This document shows, piece after piece, positions 8,834 to 17,807 of a stretch of DNA of 64,000 bases; positions within the stretch are counted from its first letter, which is position 1; each line of letters begins with the position of its first letter. A program made the position numbers and the translations under genes. The notes under the pieces were generated by a model that worked only from the letters and a program-made list of their open reading frames with translations, made no database searches and was not told the origin of the DNA. Origin of the DNA: Bin34 sp965219935 (GTDB taxonomy: Bacteria > Chloroflexota > Anaerolineae > Caldilineales > Caldilineaceae); NCBI GenBank assembly GCA_965219935.1, contig CBDCOU010000003.1, positions 992,001-1,056,000 of the forward strand, in the 5' to 3' direction.

Positions 8834-9682
8834 GTGTCGCAACAACCATCCGAGACGCGGATCGACTCCCATCAACACTACTGGCACTTCGACCCGGTCC
8901 AGTACACCTGGATCGGGGAAAGGCAGGTGCTGCAGCGCGACTGGCTTCCGGCCGATCTTGAACCTCTCAACCGTGCCTCGGGCATTTCGGGTACCGTGGC
9001 CGTGCAAGCCCGTCAACAACCAACGGAGAACGACTATCTGCTGTCGCTGGCCAACCGCCACCAACACATTGTGGGTGTCGTTGGCTGGCTTGACCTAACG
9101 AGTGCCGATACCGCCCTTGACTTGGCCAAGTATGCCGAGGACTCCTTGTTCAAGGGAGTCCGCCACAACCCGACCATTGAAGGCACTGTCGAAACCTCGG
9201 TGCCGTTTGCAGACAACATGAAGGCAATGGCGAATTTGGGCCTTTCGTGCGATTTGCTTGCCAAACCGGCGAGTTGGCCAACCGTGCTGGGTCTCGCAAG
9301 CCAATTTCCCAACAACACCTTTGTTCTGGACCACATTGGCAATCCCGGAATTGGACCGGACCACTGGAAGCAGTGGCAGTCGCTCATCGCCGAACTGGGC
9401 CGGGCCGACAACGTCTTCTGCAAGTTTTCCGGACTGGTAAATCAGGGATCTGAAAGCCAAGTAACCGCTGCCAACGTCCGGCCTTGGTTCGATCACCTGC
9501 TCCAACACTGTGGCTGCCAACGGGTCATGTTCGGGACCGACTGGCCAGTTTGCACCGTGATGCAAAGCCACCGGGCGGTGGTCGAGCTCGCCGCGGGTTG
9601 CATCAACTCCCTGACAACGGACGAACAGGCTTGGGTGTGGGGACGTTCCGCGGCGGCAAGCTACCGACTGCCGCCGCCCTGA
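8834..9682 (+). CDS. Amidohydrolase family protein (TIM-barrel, fuconolactonase-like)
   Basis: A 282-aa metal-dependent hydrolase of the amidohydrolase-2 family (COG3618, which includes L-fuconolactonase and pyrone-dicarboxylate lactonase). It opens with DSHQHYWHFDP, giving the metal-binding HxH pair, continues with GWLDLTS and FKGVRHNP strands, FVLDHIGNP in the middle, and FGTDWPV near the C-terminus with the catalytic Asp. The start is GTG 8834, preceded at five bases by a perfect GGAGG (8824-8828); an upstream in-frame ATG would add a Cys/Pro-rich tail untypical of the family. Such enzymes often hydrolyse sugar lactones, but the substrate here is not known. Confidence 0.87.
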   Translation: MSQQPSETRIDSHQHYWHFDPVQYTWIGERQVLQRDWLPADLEPLNRASGISGTVAVQARQQPTENDYLLSLANRHQHIVGVVGWLDLTSADTALDLAKYAEDSLFKGVRHNPTIEGTVETSVPFADNMKAMANLGLSCDLLAKPASWPTVLGLASQFPNNTFVLDHIGNPGIGPDHWKQWQSLIAELGRADNVFCKFSGLVNQGSESQVTAANVRPWFDHLLQHCGCQRVMFGTDWPVCTVMQSHRAVVELAAGCINSLTTDEQAWVWGRSAAASYRLPPP

Positions 9683-9688
9683 ACCACC

Positions 9689-10690
9689 ATGACACTGCGC
9701 TGGAAGCTGGCAGTCGGCCTCATGGCACTGACCATCACCGTTGCCGGGAGCTTGCAGGACACCGGGACACCGGACTCTGTCAGAATCCAGGCGCGGAATG
9801 GGCAGGCCTCCGGTTTGGGGACGGAACAGGAATCCTCAGAGGAGGTGATCGGAGGCTCCCCCGCAGCACCCGGCGCCTTCCCATGGATGGTGGCCCTGGT
9901 GCTGTCCAGCCACAGCAGTCCCCAGACCGGGTTGCGTTGCGGCGGCACGCTAATCAACCCGGAGTGGGTCCTGACGGCCGCGCATTGCCTAACCAATCCG
10001 GATGGATCATTCATGTTGCCGGCGGACCTGCGCGCCGTCGTCGGCATCGCAGACTTGCTGGCCGACCAAGGCATCCAATCCGATGTAGTGGAAGTGCTGG
10101 GACACGAGCACTACGATAATCGGACTGGAGACTTCGATATCGGGTTGGTTCGACTGGCGCAACCAATCTTGGACGTCGAGCCAGTCTCGCTGCCGTCAGT
10201 CGCCAGGCATGACTTGCTTTCACCCAACGCCGAAGCCGTTGTCGCCGGATGGGGCACCACTTCATGGATCAACAACCAGACGGGAACGGCACCGTCGCAA
10301 CTGCATGCGGCCACACTCTCCCTGACCGACTCCCAAGTGTGCCAACAGGCGTTTCGTCAAAGGACCGGCAAGGACATCCTCATCACAGTCAACATGCTGT
10401 GTGCGGGCAATCTGTTCACGTCCGGCGACGCCTGCCAGGGGGACAGCGGCGGACCACTGCTGACGGTGGACGGCACCACCGGAACGACCGTTCAGGTGGG
10501 CATCGTCAGCTGGGGGCTGGGGTGCGCGGTGCCGGGATTGTTCGGGGTATACACGAACGTCATGCAATTGTCGGCGTGGTTCGAGGGCCACACAGGCGCC
10601 AGGCCGACCGTGAAGCCCGGTTCGGACACTGAGAGGCGAAGGACCTTTCTGCCTGTGGTGCCAACAGACTCCCACCGCGACCCGCCTTAA
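9689..10690 (+). CDS. Secreted trypsin-like serine protease (S1A family)
   Basis: A 333-aa chymotrypsin-fold protease. Residues 1-20 form a signal peptide; a propeptide of about 30 residues follows. The mature N-terminus would be VIGGSPAAPG at 53. The triad is complete: His99 in LTAAHC, Asp150 in DFDIGLV, Ser253 in CQGDSGGP. Asp247, six residues before the serine, is the trypsin S1-pocket residue and predicts cleavage after Arg/Lys. Cysteine pairs (84/100, 218/238, 249/279) match the conserved disulfides. The residues before VIGG are Glu-Glu rather than Arg/Lys, so the zymogen is not an obvious self-activator. A basic, Pro-rich tail of about 35 residues follows the domain. It starts six bases after the amidohydrolase stop. 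Confidence 0.93.
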   Translation: MTLRWKLAVGLMALTITVAGSLQDTGTPDSVRIQARNGQASGLGTEQESSEEVIGGSPAAPGAFPWMVALVLSSHSSPQTGLRCGGTLINPEWVLTAAHCLTNPDGSFMLPADLRAVVGIADLLADQGIQSDVVEVLGHEHYDNRTGDFDIGLVRLAQPILDVEPVSLPSVARHDLLSPNAEAVVAGWGTTSWINNQTGTAPSQLHAATLSLTDSQVCQQAFRQRTGKDILITVNMLCAGNLFTSGDACQGDSGGPLLTVDGTTGTTVQVGIVSWGLGCAVPGLFGVYTNVMQLSAWFEGHTGARPTVKPGSDTERRRTFLPVVPTDSHRDPP

Positions 10691-10696
10691 ACGAAG

Positions 10697-10719
10697 CGAC
10701 CCCTCTCTTGGAGGGGTCG
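10697..10719. terminator. Hairpin between the protease gene and the tRNA unit
   Basis: A perfect 9-bp stem (CGACCCCTC / GAGGGGTCG) with a five-base loop lies six bases after the protease stop and 30 bases beyond the tRNA-His 3' end. It has no strong T-run on either side, so it is a plausible bidirectional terminator or processing hairpin for convergent transcripts. Confidence 0.55.
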
Positions 10720-10748
10720 AACGCCACCAACGCCATTTCGTTCTGGAG

Positions 10749-10822
10749 GGCGGCCAATGGGACTTGAACCCACAACCACGTGAACCACAATCACGTGCTC
10801 TGCCTATTGAGCTATGACCGCC
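10749..10822 (-). tRNA. tRNA-His (GTG)
   Basis: Full cloverleaf on the minus strand with anticodon GTG in the loop TTGTGGT. The acceptor stem GCGGTCA/TGGCCGC is preceded by an encoded G-1 (10822) facing C73 (10749), the histidine identity pair. U8 and the TTCAAGT T-loop are conserved. CCA is not encoded. Last gene of the six-tRNA unit. Confidence 0.95.
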
Positions 10823-10855
10823 GCGGTCAAATTACATCCAGGTTGCACATGCCAA

Positions 10856-10926
10856 CAGGGGGACAAGGATTCGAACCTTGATTGTCGGTTCCAAAGACCG
10901 AAGTCCTGCCGTTAGACGATCCCCCT
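10856..10926 (-). tRNA. tRNA-Gln (TTG)
   Basis: Cloverleaf with anticodon TTG in the loop CTTTGGA, an acceptor pairing AGGGGGA with TCCCCCT, discriminator G, and T-arm CAAGG/CCTTG around TTCGAAT. No encoded CCA. It follows tRNA-Phe by 11 bases. Confidence 0.94.
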
Positions 10927-10937
10927 TCGGGACCCAG

Positions 10938-11010
10938 TGCCGAAGCCCAGACTTGAACTGGGAACCCCAGCATTTTCAGTGCTGTGCTCTACCAATTGAG
11001 CTACCTCGGC
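10938..11010 (-). tRNA. tRNA-Phe (GAA)
   Basis: Cloverleaf with anticodon GAA in the loop CTGAAAA, acceptor GCCGAGG paired with CTTCGGC and discriminator A. T-arm CCCAG/CTGGG around TTCAAGT. CCA is not encoded. Confidence 0.95.
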
Positions 11011-11016
11011 AGACAG

Positions 11017-11088
<72 letters not shown>

Positions 11089-11106
11089 GCGACCTGAAAA
11101 ACTGAG

Positions 11107-11179
<73 letters not shown>

Positions 11180-11203
11180 CAGCCCCGCCACCGTCAACCC
11201 TGG

Positions 11204-11287
11204 TGCCGACGAGAGGACTCGAACCTCCACGCCCTTGCGGGCAATAGATCCTAAGTCTACCGCGTCTACCGGTTCCGCCACGTCGGC
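11204..11287 (-). tRNA. tRNA-Leu (TAG)
   Basis: An 84-base class II tRNA with anticodon TAG in the loop CTTAGGA and a long variable arm (TGCCCGCAAGGGCG). Acceptor GCCGACG/CGTCGGC, discriminator A. Unlike its neighbours the next three bases (11203-11201) read CCA. It is the first tRNA after the RNase P RNA, 48 bases downstream. Confidence 0.95.
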
Positions 11288-11335
11288 CGGCCGGATGCTT
11301 CCGAATTCCGCATCCGATCCCAAGCATGTGCGACA

Positions 11336-11761
<426 letters not shown>

Positions 11762-11819
11762 GAACCTGGATTTGTAATCTGCTGTCCGAACACCTGACGG
11801 ACCTCGGACACGAAGGGTC

Positions 11820-11848
11820 ATTCTAGCCACCAAGGCACGGCAAGTCAA
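11820..11848 (-). promoter_or_regulatory. Strong housekeeping-type promoter for rnpB and the tRNA unit
   Basis: On the minus strand, TTGACT (11848-11843) and TAGAAT (11825-11820) are separated by exactly 17 bases. Transcription would begin near 11813, giving a leader of about 50 nt with a 7-bp hairpin (TGTCCGA...TCGGACA) before the mature RNase P RNA. Confidence 0.75.
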
Positions 11849-12057
11849 CACTGGGTCGGCAAAATCGCGTCGGCAATTGGATGCTGGATTGTGTTGACGC
11901 CCAACGGATACGTGATGCAGGCGGCGGGCGGCGAATCATCGGCGGCGGATGTTGGGCCCCGTCGCACCGCCGGTTGCCCAGCTTGCAACACCGTTCGTGT
12001 CTGGGCGGAAACCCGTAGCCGGGCCACATTCGAACGCCGGGATGGATCAGACCGGGA

Positions 12058-12927
12058 CTATTTGTCCGAAACCACAATGCCGGACAGCAGGAAGCGCTGC
12101 CCGATGAAGAACAGCACCACCGGCGGCAGCGCGGCTCCGATCGAGACTGCCATGATCAGGTGCCAGGGACTGGAGCCGTAACTGGAGCGGAACCTGGCCA
12201 AACCCAACGGGATGGTGTATTTGCTGTTGTCGTGCAGGAAGATCAGGGGCTGAAGGAGCTCCTGCCACGAATTCTGGAAAATCAGGATGGACGAGGCGGC
12301 AATCACCGGCAGGGACAGCGGCAGCATCATGCGCCAGTAAATGCCGAAGTAGCTGCATCCGTCCAGACGGGCCGCCTCGGTCAGTTCGTCCGGGATTGAA
12401 CGGAAAAACTGCCGGAACAGGAAAATGAAGAAGGCACCGCCGTCGAAGTGGGGAATGATCAGCGGCAGGTAGGTATCGATCCAGCCCAGTCTCTGGAAGA
12501 TGATGTACTGCGGAATCATCGTCACCGTGTAGGGCAGCATCAGCGTCGACAGGACCAGGATGAAAAGAAGGTTCTTGCCCGGCGCCTGCATGCGGGCAAA
12601 GGCGTAGCCCGCCATGGATGCCGCCAGCACCTGCCCCATCACCCGAATCACCGCGATCTGGGTCGAGTTCATGAAATAGCGGCCGAACGGCAGGAAGGCG
12701 AAGCCTTCGTAGAAGTTGGAGAAGACCCAGGGATCGGGCCACAAGTCGGGAGGCCATCGCATGATTTGTTCCAGGCGCGAGAACGCGGCCGAGAACATCC
12801 ATACCGTAGGCATCAACACCCAGAGGATGCCCGGCAGCAGCAGCAACAGGGCCATCGCCTTGTACAGGCGTTCCCGACTGCGCCGGCCCATCCGGCGCGA
12901 CCCGGTGGCGGTGGTCGCGGCAGCCAC
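12058..12927 (-). CDS. Carbohydrate ABC transporter permease (MalG type), system 1
   Basis: Inner-membrane subunit of a CUT1-type sugar importer. The 289-aa protein has six hydrophobic segments, the first at about residues 24-45, and the cytoplasmic EAA loop EAARLDGCSYFGIYWRMMLP that docks on the ATPase. Start is GTG 12927, one base after the stop of the partner permease, with GGAG seven bases upstream. Last gene of the three-gene unit; no ATPase or regulator follows, so a shared MsmK/MalK-type ATPase encoded elsewhere is expected. The substrate is unknown. Confidence 0.93.
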   Translation of the reverse strand: MAAATTATGSRRMGRRSRERLYKAMALLLLLPGILWVLMPTVWMFSAAFSRLEQIMRWPPDLWPDPWVFSNFYEGFAFLPFGRYFMNSTQIAVIRVMGQVLAASMAGYAFARMQAPGKNLLFILVLSTLMLPYTVTMIPQYIIFQRLGWIDTYLPLIIPHFDGGAFFIFLFRQFFRSIPDELTEAARLDGCSYFGIYWRMMLPLSLPVIAASSILIFQNSWQELLQPLIFLHDNSKYTIPLGLARFRSSYGSSPWHLIMAVSIGAALPPVVLFFIGQRFLLSGIVVSDK

Positions 12928-12928
12928 G

Positions 12929-13861
12929 CTACACTCCGCCGGAATAGTGGACCCAGCGCCCGGAAGTACGCAGGGCCAGCACGGTCAACAGAAGAATCAG
13001 GACAAACAGAATCCAGGCCTGAGCGGAGGCCAGCCCGAGCTTGAGGTAGCTGAACGCGTTGTCGTACACGTACAGGTTGTAGAAATAGGAGGCGTAGTTC
13101 GGACCGCCCTGGGTCAATACGTAAATCCGGGTGAACACCTGAAGCGACAGGATCATCGCGATCATCAGGTTGTAGAGGATCACCGGTGAGATCATGGGTA
13201 CGGTGACGTGCCAAAACCTGTGCAGGATATTGGCCCCGTCCAGTTCGGCAGCCTCGTAGAACTCGCCGGGGACGTTCTGCAACGCGGCCAGAAAGATGAT
13301 GACACCGCCACCCAGTGCCCACAGGCCTGAAATGATGACGGCCGACATGACCCAGCGTTCACTGCCCAGCCAGTTTGGCCCCCTGATCTCGAACGCCTTG
13401 TAGAGGAAGAAGTTGATCAACCCGAAATCGGCGTTGAACAGCCAAATCCAGACCAGGCCCGTGACCACGGTGGGCAGGATGGACGGCAGGTAGTAGATGG
13501 TCCTGATCGTGCGCATGGAAGGCACGCGCAGATTCAGAAGCATGGCCAGCAACAGCGAGGACACCAGCTGCAGCGGCACGAAGACCACGGTATAGGTCAA
13601 CGTCACCCGAAGCGACTTCCAGAAAATCTGGTCGTCGTACAGGAACCTAAAGTTTTTGAGCCCGACGAAGTCGGGTGGACTGATGGCGTTGTATTTGGTG
13701 AAGCCGAGGATCAGGGACGCGACGATGGGGATGGCGGTGAAGGCCAGAAAGCCCAAGATCCAAGGCGCAAGGAAGAGATAGAAGTTGATGGCCTCGCGCC
13801 AACGGAGGGAAAGGCGCGGCCTTTCCACTCCGCCGGCGCCAACCGCCGCCATGCCGGACAT
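12929..13861 (-). CDS. Carbohydrate ABC transporter permease (MalF type), system 1
   Basis: A 310-aa sugar permease with six predicted transmembrane segments (first at about 27-50, FYLFLAPWILGFLAFTAIPI) and the EAA loop EAAELDGANILHRFWHVTVP. It pairs with the MalG-type subunit that starts one base after its stop. An alternative ATG nine bases downstream (13852) would remove three residues; the ribosome site is weak for both. The binding protein gene ends 30 bases upstream, completing a binding protein-permease-permease order. Confidence 0.93.
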   Translation of the reverse strand: MSGMAAVGAGGVERPRLSLRWREAINFYLFLAPWILGFLAFTAIPIVASLILGFTKYNAISPPDFVGLKNFRFLYDDQIFWKSLRVTLTYTVVFVPLQLVSSLLLAMLLNLRVPSMRTIRTIYYLPSILPTVVTGLVWIWLFNADFGLINFFLYKAFEIRGPNWLGSERWVMSAVIISGLWALGGGVIIFLAALQNVPGEFYEAAELDGANILHRFWHVTVPMISPVILYNLMIAMILSLQVFTRIYVLTQGGPNYASYFYNLYVYDNAFSYLKLGLASAQAWILFVLILLLTVLALRTSGRWVHYSGGV

Positions 13862-13891
13862 GTGCGGACAATCGACCTTGAGTGGGCTGGA

Positions 13892-15298
13892 TTAGGACTT
13901 GGACTCGATCACGCTCTCGAACTGGGCCTGCACTTGCGCCAAGCCATCGGCCACGGATACTTCCGCGTTCCAAATGGGACCCATGGTCTGGTTGAAGGTG
14001 CGGTTCCATTCGGGATAGGAATCCAGGGTCTTGCCAGGGGTCACGTAACCGTAGTTGAACGCGTCCAGCAGTGCCGTCTCGGCATCCTCGCGGCTCAGCG
14101 CGAAGTTGGGAATGTTCATCAGGCTGTCGAAGTAGACCGGATAGTTCTCCTTGTGCGCCGGGAAGAAGCCGGTAATCTTGGCGTAGAGTTCAGCTCCCTT
14201 CTCCACGGCGAGGTACTGGAGGAACCGGAAACCGGCATCCTGTTCCTTGGCACCCTTGCCCAGCATCCAGGAATCGTTGAACAGCGGAGAGGTATTCACT
14301 CCGGCCGGGCCGTATGGGAAAGCGCCTACGCCCCAACGCCAGGACGGTTCCACGGCGGCAAAATTGGTCACTGACCAGGCACCGTTGATGGCCATCCCGA
14401 TGCGTCCGCTCATCATGGGCCAACCCACCAACTGCTGGATGGCGTCGGTGTCCGATGGTCGCGGCGACACCGGACTGCTGCCATAGATGGCATCGTAAAT
14501 CCAGCCAATGAAGGTGTTCATCGTTTCGGAGTCGTAGAAGGACTCGGTGACGATGCCCGTCTTGTAGGCCTCGGTGTGTTCAGGGCCGCCCACGTCGTTG
14601 AAGGGATCCGCGCCCCACAGCCATTCGAACACGCCCAATTGACCGTTGCCGAAGATCATGCCGTACTGGGCCTTGGTCGGATCGTCCATGTCCTTGGCCG
14701 CCGCGTTGGCGGATGCCAGCATCGCATCGGTGGTCCACGAAGTGTCGGCCCAATCAATGGGCGGGACCGTGGCACCGGCCTCTTCCAAGGCATCCAGGTT
14801 GTAATAGACGATCGTGGGCAGGTGAGCCAACGGAAGTGCCCAGAGCTTGCCGTTACGGGTTACCGCATCCAGGGCGGCCGGTTCGATAACCGACAGGTCC
14901 ACGTTGTTCTCGGACACCAGTTCGTCGAGCGCCACGATGGCGTCGTTGGCATAGAACGTGGGGAATCCCGCCGCATAGTTGGCGGAAATCTCCGGTGGAT
15001 CACCGGCCGCGTACTGGGCCAGAAGCTTCGCGTTGTAGTCACCCCACGGAACACCGATGGTCTCCACCGTGATGTTGGGCTCCACCGTGGCGAAGTCGGC
15101 GATCGCTTCGTCCGTCCACTCCTGGATCTTGACCCCGATGTCGGAGCGGATCAGGTAGGTGATTTCCGTCATTTCGGCACCGCTGCCAGTTCCGGCAGGC
15201 ATGTCGACACTGGGTTCCGCCGGAACACAGGCGGCCAATGCCAAACCGGTGGCTGCAACTGCGCTTGACTTCAGGAATCGTCGGCGCGTAAGGACCAT
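13892..15298 (-). CDS. Extracellular sugar-binding lipoprotein of ABC system 1
   Basis: A 468-aa family-1 solute-binding protein. The N-terminus TRRRFLKSSAVAATGLALAAC combines a twin-arginine motif with a lipobox, so the folded protein is probably exported by Tat and lipid-anchored outside. The remainder is the typical two-lobe periplasmic-binding fold, with the YAAGDPPEISANYAAGF segment and a C-terminal helical lobe. Start ATG 15298 has AAGGAG seven bases upstream. Family members bind oligosaccharides or glycerol phosphodiesters; specificity cannot be read from sequence. First gene of the three-gene importer. Confidence 0.93.
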   Translation of the reverse strand: MVLTRRRFLKSSAVAATGLALAACVPAEPSVDMPAGTGSGAEMTEITYLIRSDIGVKIQEWTDEAIADFATVEPNITVETIGVPWGDYNAKLLAQYAAGDPPEISANYAAGFPTFYANDAIVALDELVSENNVDLSVIEPAALDAVTRNGKLWALPLAHLPTIVYYNLDALEEAGATVPPIDWADTSWTTDAMLASANAAAKDMDDPTKAQYGMIFGNGQLGVFEWLWGADPFNDVGGPEHTEAYKTGIVTESFYDSETMNTFIGWIYDAIYGSSPVSPRPSDTDAIQQLVGWPMMSGRIGMAINGAWSVTNFAAVEPSWRWGVGAFPYGPAGVNTSPLFNDSWMLGKGAKEQDAGFRFLQYLAVEKGAELYAKITGFFPAHKENYPVYFDSLMNIPNFALSREDAETALLDAFNYGYVTPGKTLDSYPEWNRTFNQTMGPIWNAEVSVADGLAQVQAQFESVIESKS

Positions 15299-15514
15299 GT
15301 TCGGCTCCTTGATGACTGAATTGATTTGGGTCAGACGGCTCTCGGCTCGGCCGGGGCCGGCTCATTATGCCTTAGAGCGGCGCGGTCAAAGAGAGTGATG
15401 AGGCACAAAACAGGGCGCGGGCGCGCTCTCCCACCAGTACACACCGTGCCCCTGTCAACGACTTTACCTTGCCGGGGATACGCACGGCTGTGGTCATCCC
15501 CAGCCCGCCGAGGT

Positions 15515-16789
15515 TCAAAGGTGACGGAGGTCAATAGCAGCCACCGTGGAACCGGACGGCAACGGTTGGGAACCTGGCGGAACCGTTACCAGGGCATCAG
15601 CGTCCAGCATGCTGAGCAAGCGGCTGCTGCGTTGCACACCGGTCGACTCAGCCCGATATCCGCCCTTGCCATCGTGCAGGTCGTGATCCCAAGCCAGGGC
15701 AACCCGGTGGAATTCCGGCCGCGTTGAGTCCGGAACCAGTCCGCTGCCCAACACGACCTGGATCCGCGGCAGGGCCGGCGGTTGGTGTCCCAACATACGG
15801 CGTAGGGCGGGTACGCAAAAAAGAAGAAATGTAACCATGGCGCTGGCCGGATTGCCGGGCAGGGAACAGACCACGCACCGCCGGTCGCCCGACGCTGTCT
15901 GCCAGGAGGAAAACGTAAATGGCTTGCCTGGTTTCATCAATACCCGTTCGCAGTGGATTTCAGCCCCACAGTCCGTCAGGACCTTGGGCAGCAGATCGGC
16001 TTCGCCCATCGATATGCCACCGGACGTGATGATCAAGTCGCTTTGCCTGAGGCTGTCCCAAACCTCCTGCCCAAGCTGCGCCTCCGTGTCTTCGGCAATC
16101 GCGGTCCGGGGCCGCACATCGCACCCCATGCGTTGCGCCAACGCGGACAACATGACGTGGTTGCTGTCCGGAATCTGTCCGGGCCCCAGGGGCTGTCCCG
16201 GCGGTTGCAACTCATCTCCGGTGGACAGGACGGAGACCCGCGGCCTCCGGGTCACGACCACCGTTCCTGCCCCGGCCGTGGCTGCCAATCCGAGCTCGGC
16301 CGGTCCCAATACGCTGCCGGCGCGCACCACCAGGGCGCCTGGAGCCATGTCGGAACCCGCCTGCCGCACATCGTGGCCCGGTTTCACCCCAACCTTGATC
16401 CGTACCTGGTCACCGCTCGGCTCCGTGTCTTCGATCCGGACCACCGCGTCCGCGCCCTCAGGCATGGGCGCGCCGGTCGTAATGTAGGAAACCTGGCCCG
16501 GTTCCTGTACATAGTCGGCCGGATGACCAGCCATGACCTGTCCGGCCACCGGGTACTCGCCGGTGCCGTCGGCGGCAATCACGGCATAGCCATCCATAAT
16601 CGATGCCGGAAACGGAGGAAACCCGGCTGGCGCCAGCACATCCTCTGCGGCAACCCTGTACGCAGCTTCCCGCAGGGCCACCACCTCGGATTCAAGACAC
16701 TCTGTTTTCGACAGGACAATGTCCAGCACTTGGCGCACCGACATCATGTCGGATGCAGGGCGTGCGGCAAAAACGTGGGACTGGCTCAT
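15515..16789 (-). CDS. moeA: Molybdopterin molybdenumtransferase
   Basis: Inserts molybdate into adenylated molybdopterin, the last general step of molybdenum-cofactor synthesis. The 424-aa protein shows MoeA domain order: ASIMDGYAV near residue 50, the GAPMPEGADAVVRIEDT block, PRVSVLSTGDEL with TSGGISMGEAD of the MoCF-binding domain, KPGKPFTF and the C-terminal beta domain with SLPGNPASAMVTF. I start it at ATG 16789; a much longer open frame upstream has no MoeA similarity. No other mo-cofactor gene or molybdoenzyme is in the window. It lies between two sugar importers on the same strand with gaps of 133 and 216 bases, so it probably has its own transcript. Confidence 0.95.
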   Translation of the reverse strand: MSQSHVFAARPASDMMSVRQVLDIVLSKTECLESEVVALREAAYRVAAEDVLAPAGFPPFPASIMDGYAVIAADGTGEYPVAGQVMAGHPADYVQEPGQVSYITTGAPMPEGADAVVRIEDTEPSGDQVRIKVGVKPGHDVRQAGSDMAPGALVVRAGSVLGPAELGLAATAGAGTVVVTRRPRVSVLSTGDELQPPGQPLGPGQIPDSNHVMLSALAQRMGCDVRPRTAIAEDTEAQLGQEVWDSLRQSDLIITSGGISMGEADLLPKVLTDCGAEIHCERVLMKPGKPFTFSSWQTASGDRRCVVCSLPGNPASAMVTFLLFCVPALRRMLGHQPPALPRIQVVLGSGLVPDSTRPEFHRVALAWDHDLHDGKGGYRAESTGVQRSSRLLSMLDADALVTVPPGSQPLPSGSTVAAIDLRHL

Positions 16790-16922
16790 ATCTTGGGATG
16801 TACGGCTCCGTAGAGTCTCGCGCTTTACCCCGAACGTGCACCAACCCGCGCGGCGGGTGGGAATGTCCGCCCACCGCGCAACGCAACCTGGTATTCCTGC
16901 GCCAGGATAGGTGGCACGGAGA

Positions 16923-17768
16923 TCAGTATCGAACCGTGGGCAGTCCGTGCTTCTCGCACCAAGCGTCGATCGGATTGTCACCGCCCCGAAAATCGAACGT
17001 TTCCCGCGCCACAAACTGTTCGCCACACAGGAACCTTTGCATCGGAGTCATTTGCGCCAGCAGTTCGTCGGACTGGACCCGGTAGTCCATCGGCTTGATC
17101 CAACGGTATCCGTAGCCCATCATCAGAGCCTTGCGCGTCCGCGCCACCTGGTTGGCGGCACCGGCATGGTAGGTTCGGTTCTCGAAGATCAGACAGTCGC
17201 CCGGATGCAACGACGGCTCGACGGCACCCGCGGGGTCCACCCTACCCTCCGGAATCTCGATGGCCTGTGTCAGCCGATTGCTGCCCGGCACCACCATTGT
17301 CACCCCTGAATTCGCCATGCTCAGGTCCGTCAGGTAGTAGGCGCACTTCACCAACAGGCGCTGAATGCGGGCATGCCCCATGTCGTTCTGGGCCTGGAAG
17401 TAGTCCCGGTGCCAACCCGGTTCGCGGAAAGTGTCGGGGGTGCCTTCGGGATCGCCTCCCTTGTAAATCAAGTGGGATGTGACCAGATGAATGTCGGAGC
17501 CGAGCAACTGGACCACAGTGGGCAGAACCACGGGATGATCGATCAGGTCGCGGAACACCTGGTGCTTGGCCACCGAGTTGCGGAAGCTGTCGTAGCGGCC
17601 GCTGGCTCCGGTCTGCCGCGAAACCTGATCATCCGAGGCGATTAGGGCATCCCCGACCTCGGTCAGCGCTTCGATCTGCTCACTGTCCAGCGCATTGCGA
17701 ATGATCAGATAGCCGTTGCGATCGAAGAAATCCAGGTCCTCTTGGGGAACGATGTGGGTTTCCAACAT
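16923..17768 (-). CDS. Phytanoyl-CoA dioxygenase (PhyH) family protein, first copy
   Basis: A 281-aa Fe(II)/2-oxoglutarate-dependent dioxygenase. The double-stranded beta-helix carries the metal triad His120-x-Asp122 (GWHRDYF) and His201 (TYHAGAAN), with a basic residue about ten positions later for 2-oxoglutarate. The substrate is unknown; the family hydroxylates compounds from phytanoyl-CoA to ectoine and small phosphonates. ATG 17768 has AAGGAG nine bases upstream and starts 39 bases after the permease of ABC system 2, so it is probably the fourth gene of that operon and may process the imported compound. It is a different subfamily from the copy at 27302. Confidence 0.9.
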   Translation of the reverse strand: MLETHIVPQEDLDFFDRNGYLIIRNALDSEQIEALTEVGDALIASDDQVSRQTGASGRYDSFRNSVAKHQVFRDLIDHPVVLPTVVQLLGSDIHLVTSHLIYKGGDPEGTPDTFREPGWHRDYFQAQNDMGHARIQRLLVKCAYYLTDLSMANSGVTMVVPGSNRLTQAIEIPEGRVDPAGAVEPSLHPGDCLIFENRTYHAGAANQVARTRKALMMGYGYRWIKPMDYRVQSDELLAQMTPMQRFLCGEQFVARETFDFRGGDNPIDAWCEKHGLPTVRY

Positions 17769-17807
17769 GGCTCGATACTCCTTGCCGGATTTGCAGTGTG
17801 TGTTATG

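Noticed and set aside
11762..12057. Possible extra tRNA or gene upstream of rnpB
   Set aside because: A CAGATTACAAATC stretch looks like an anticodon arm, but no T-loop or acceptor stem fits. The segment is the rnpB leader and promoter; the remainder shows no gene.
16790..17026. N-terminal extension of moeA to 17026
   Set aside because: The added 79 residues have no MoeA similarity and would overlap the 3' end of the PhyH gene.
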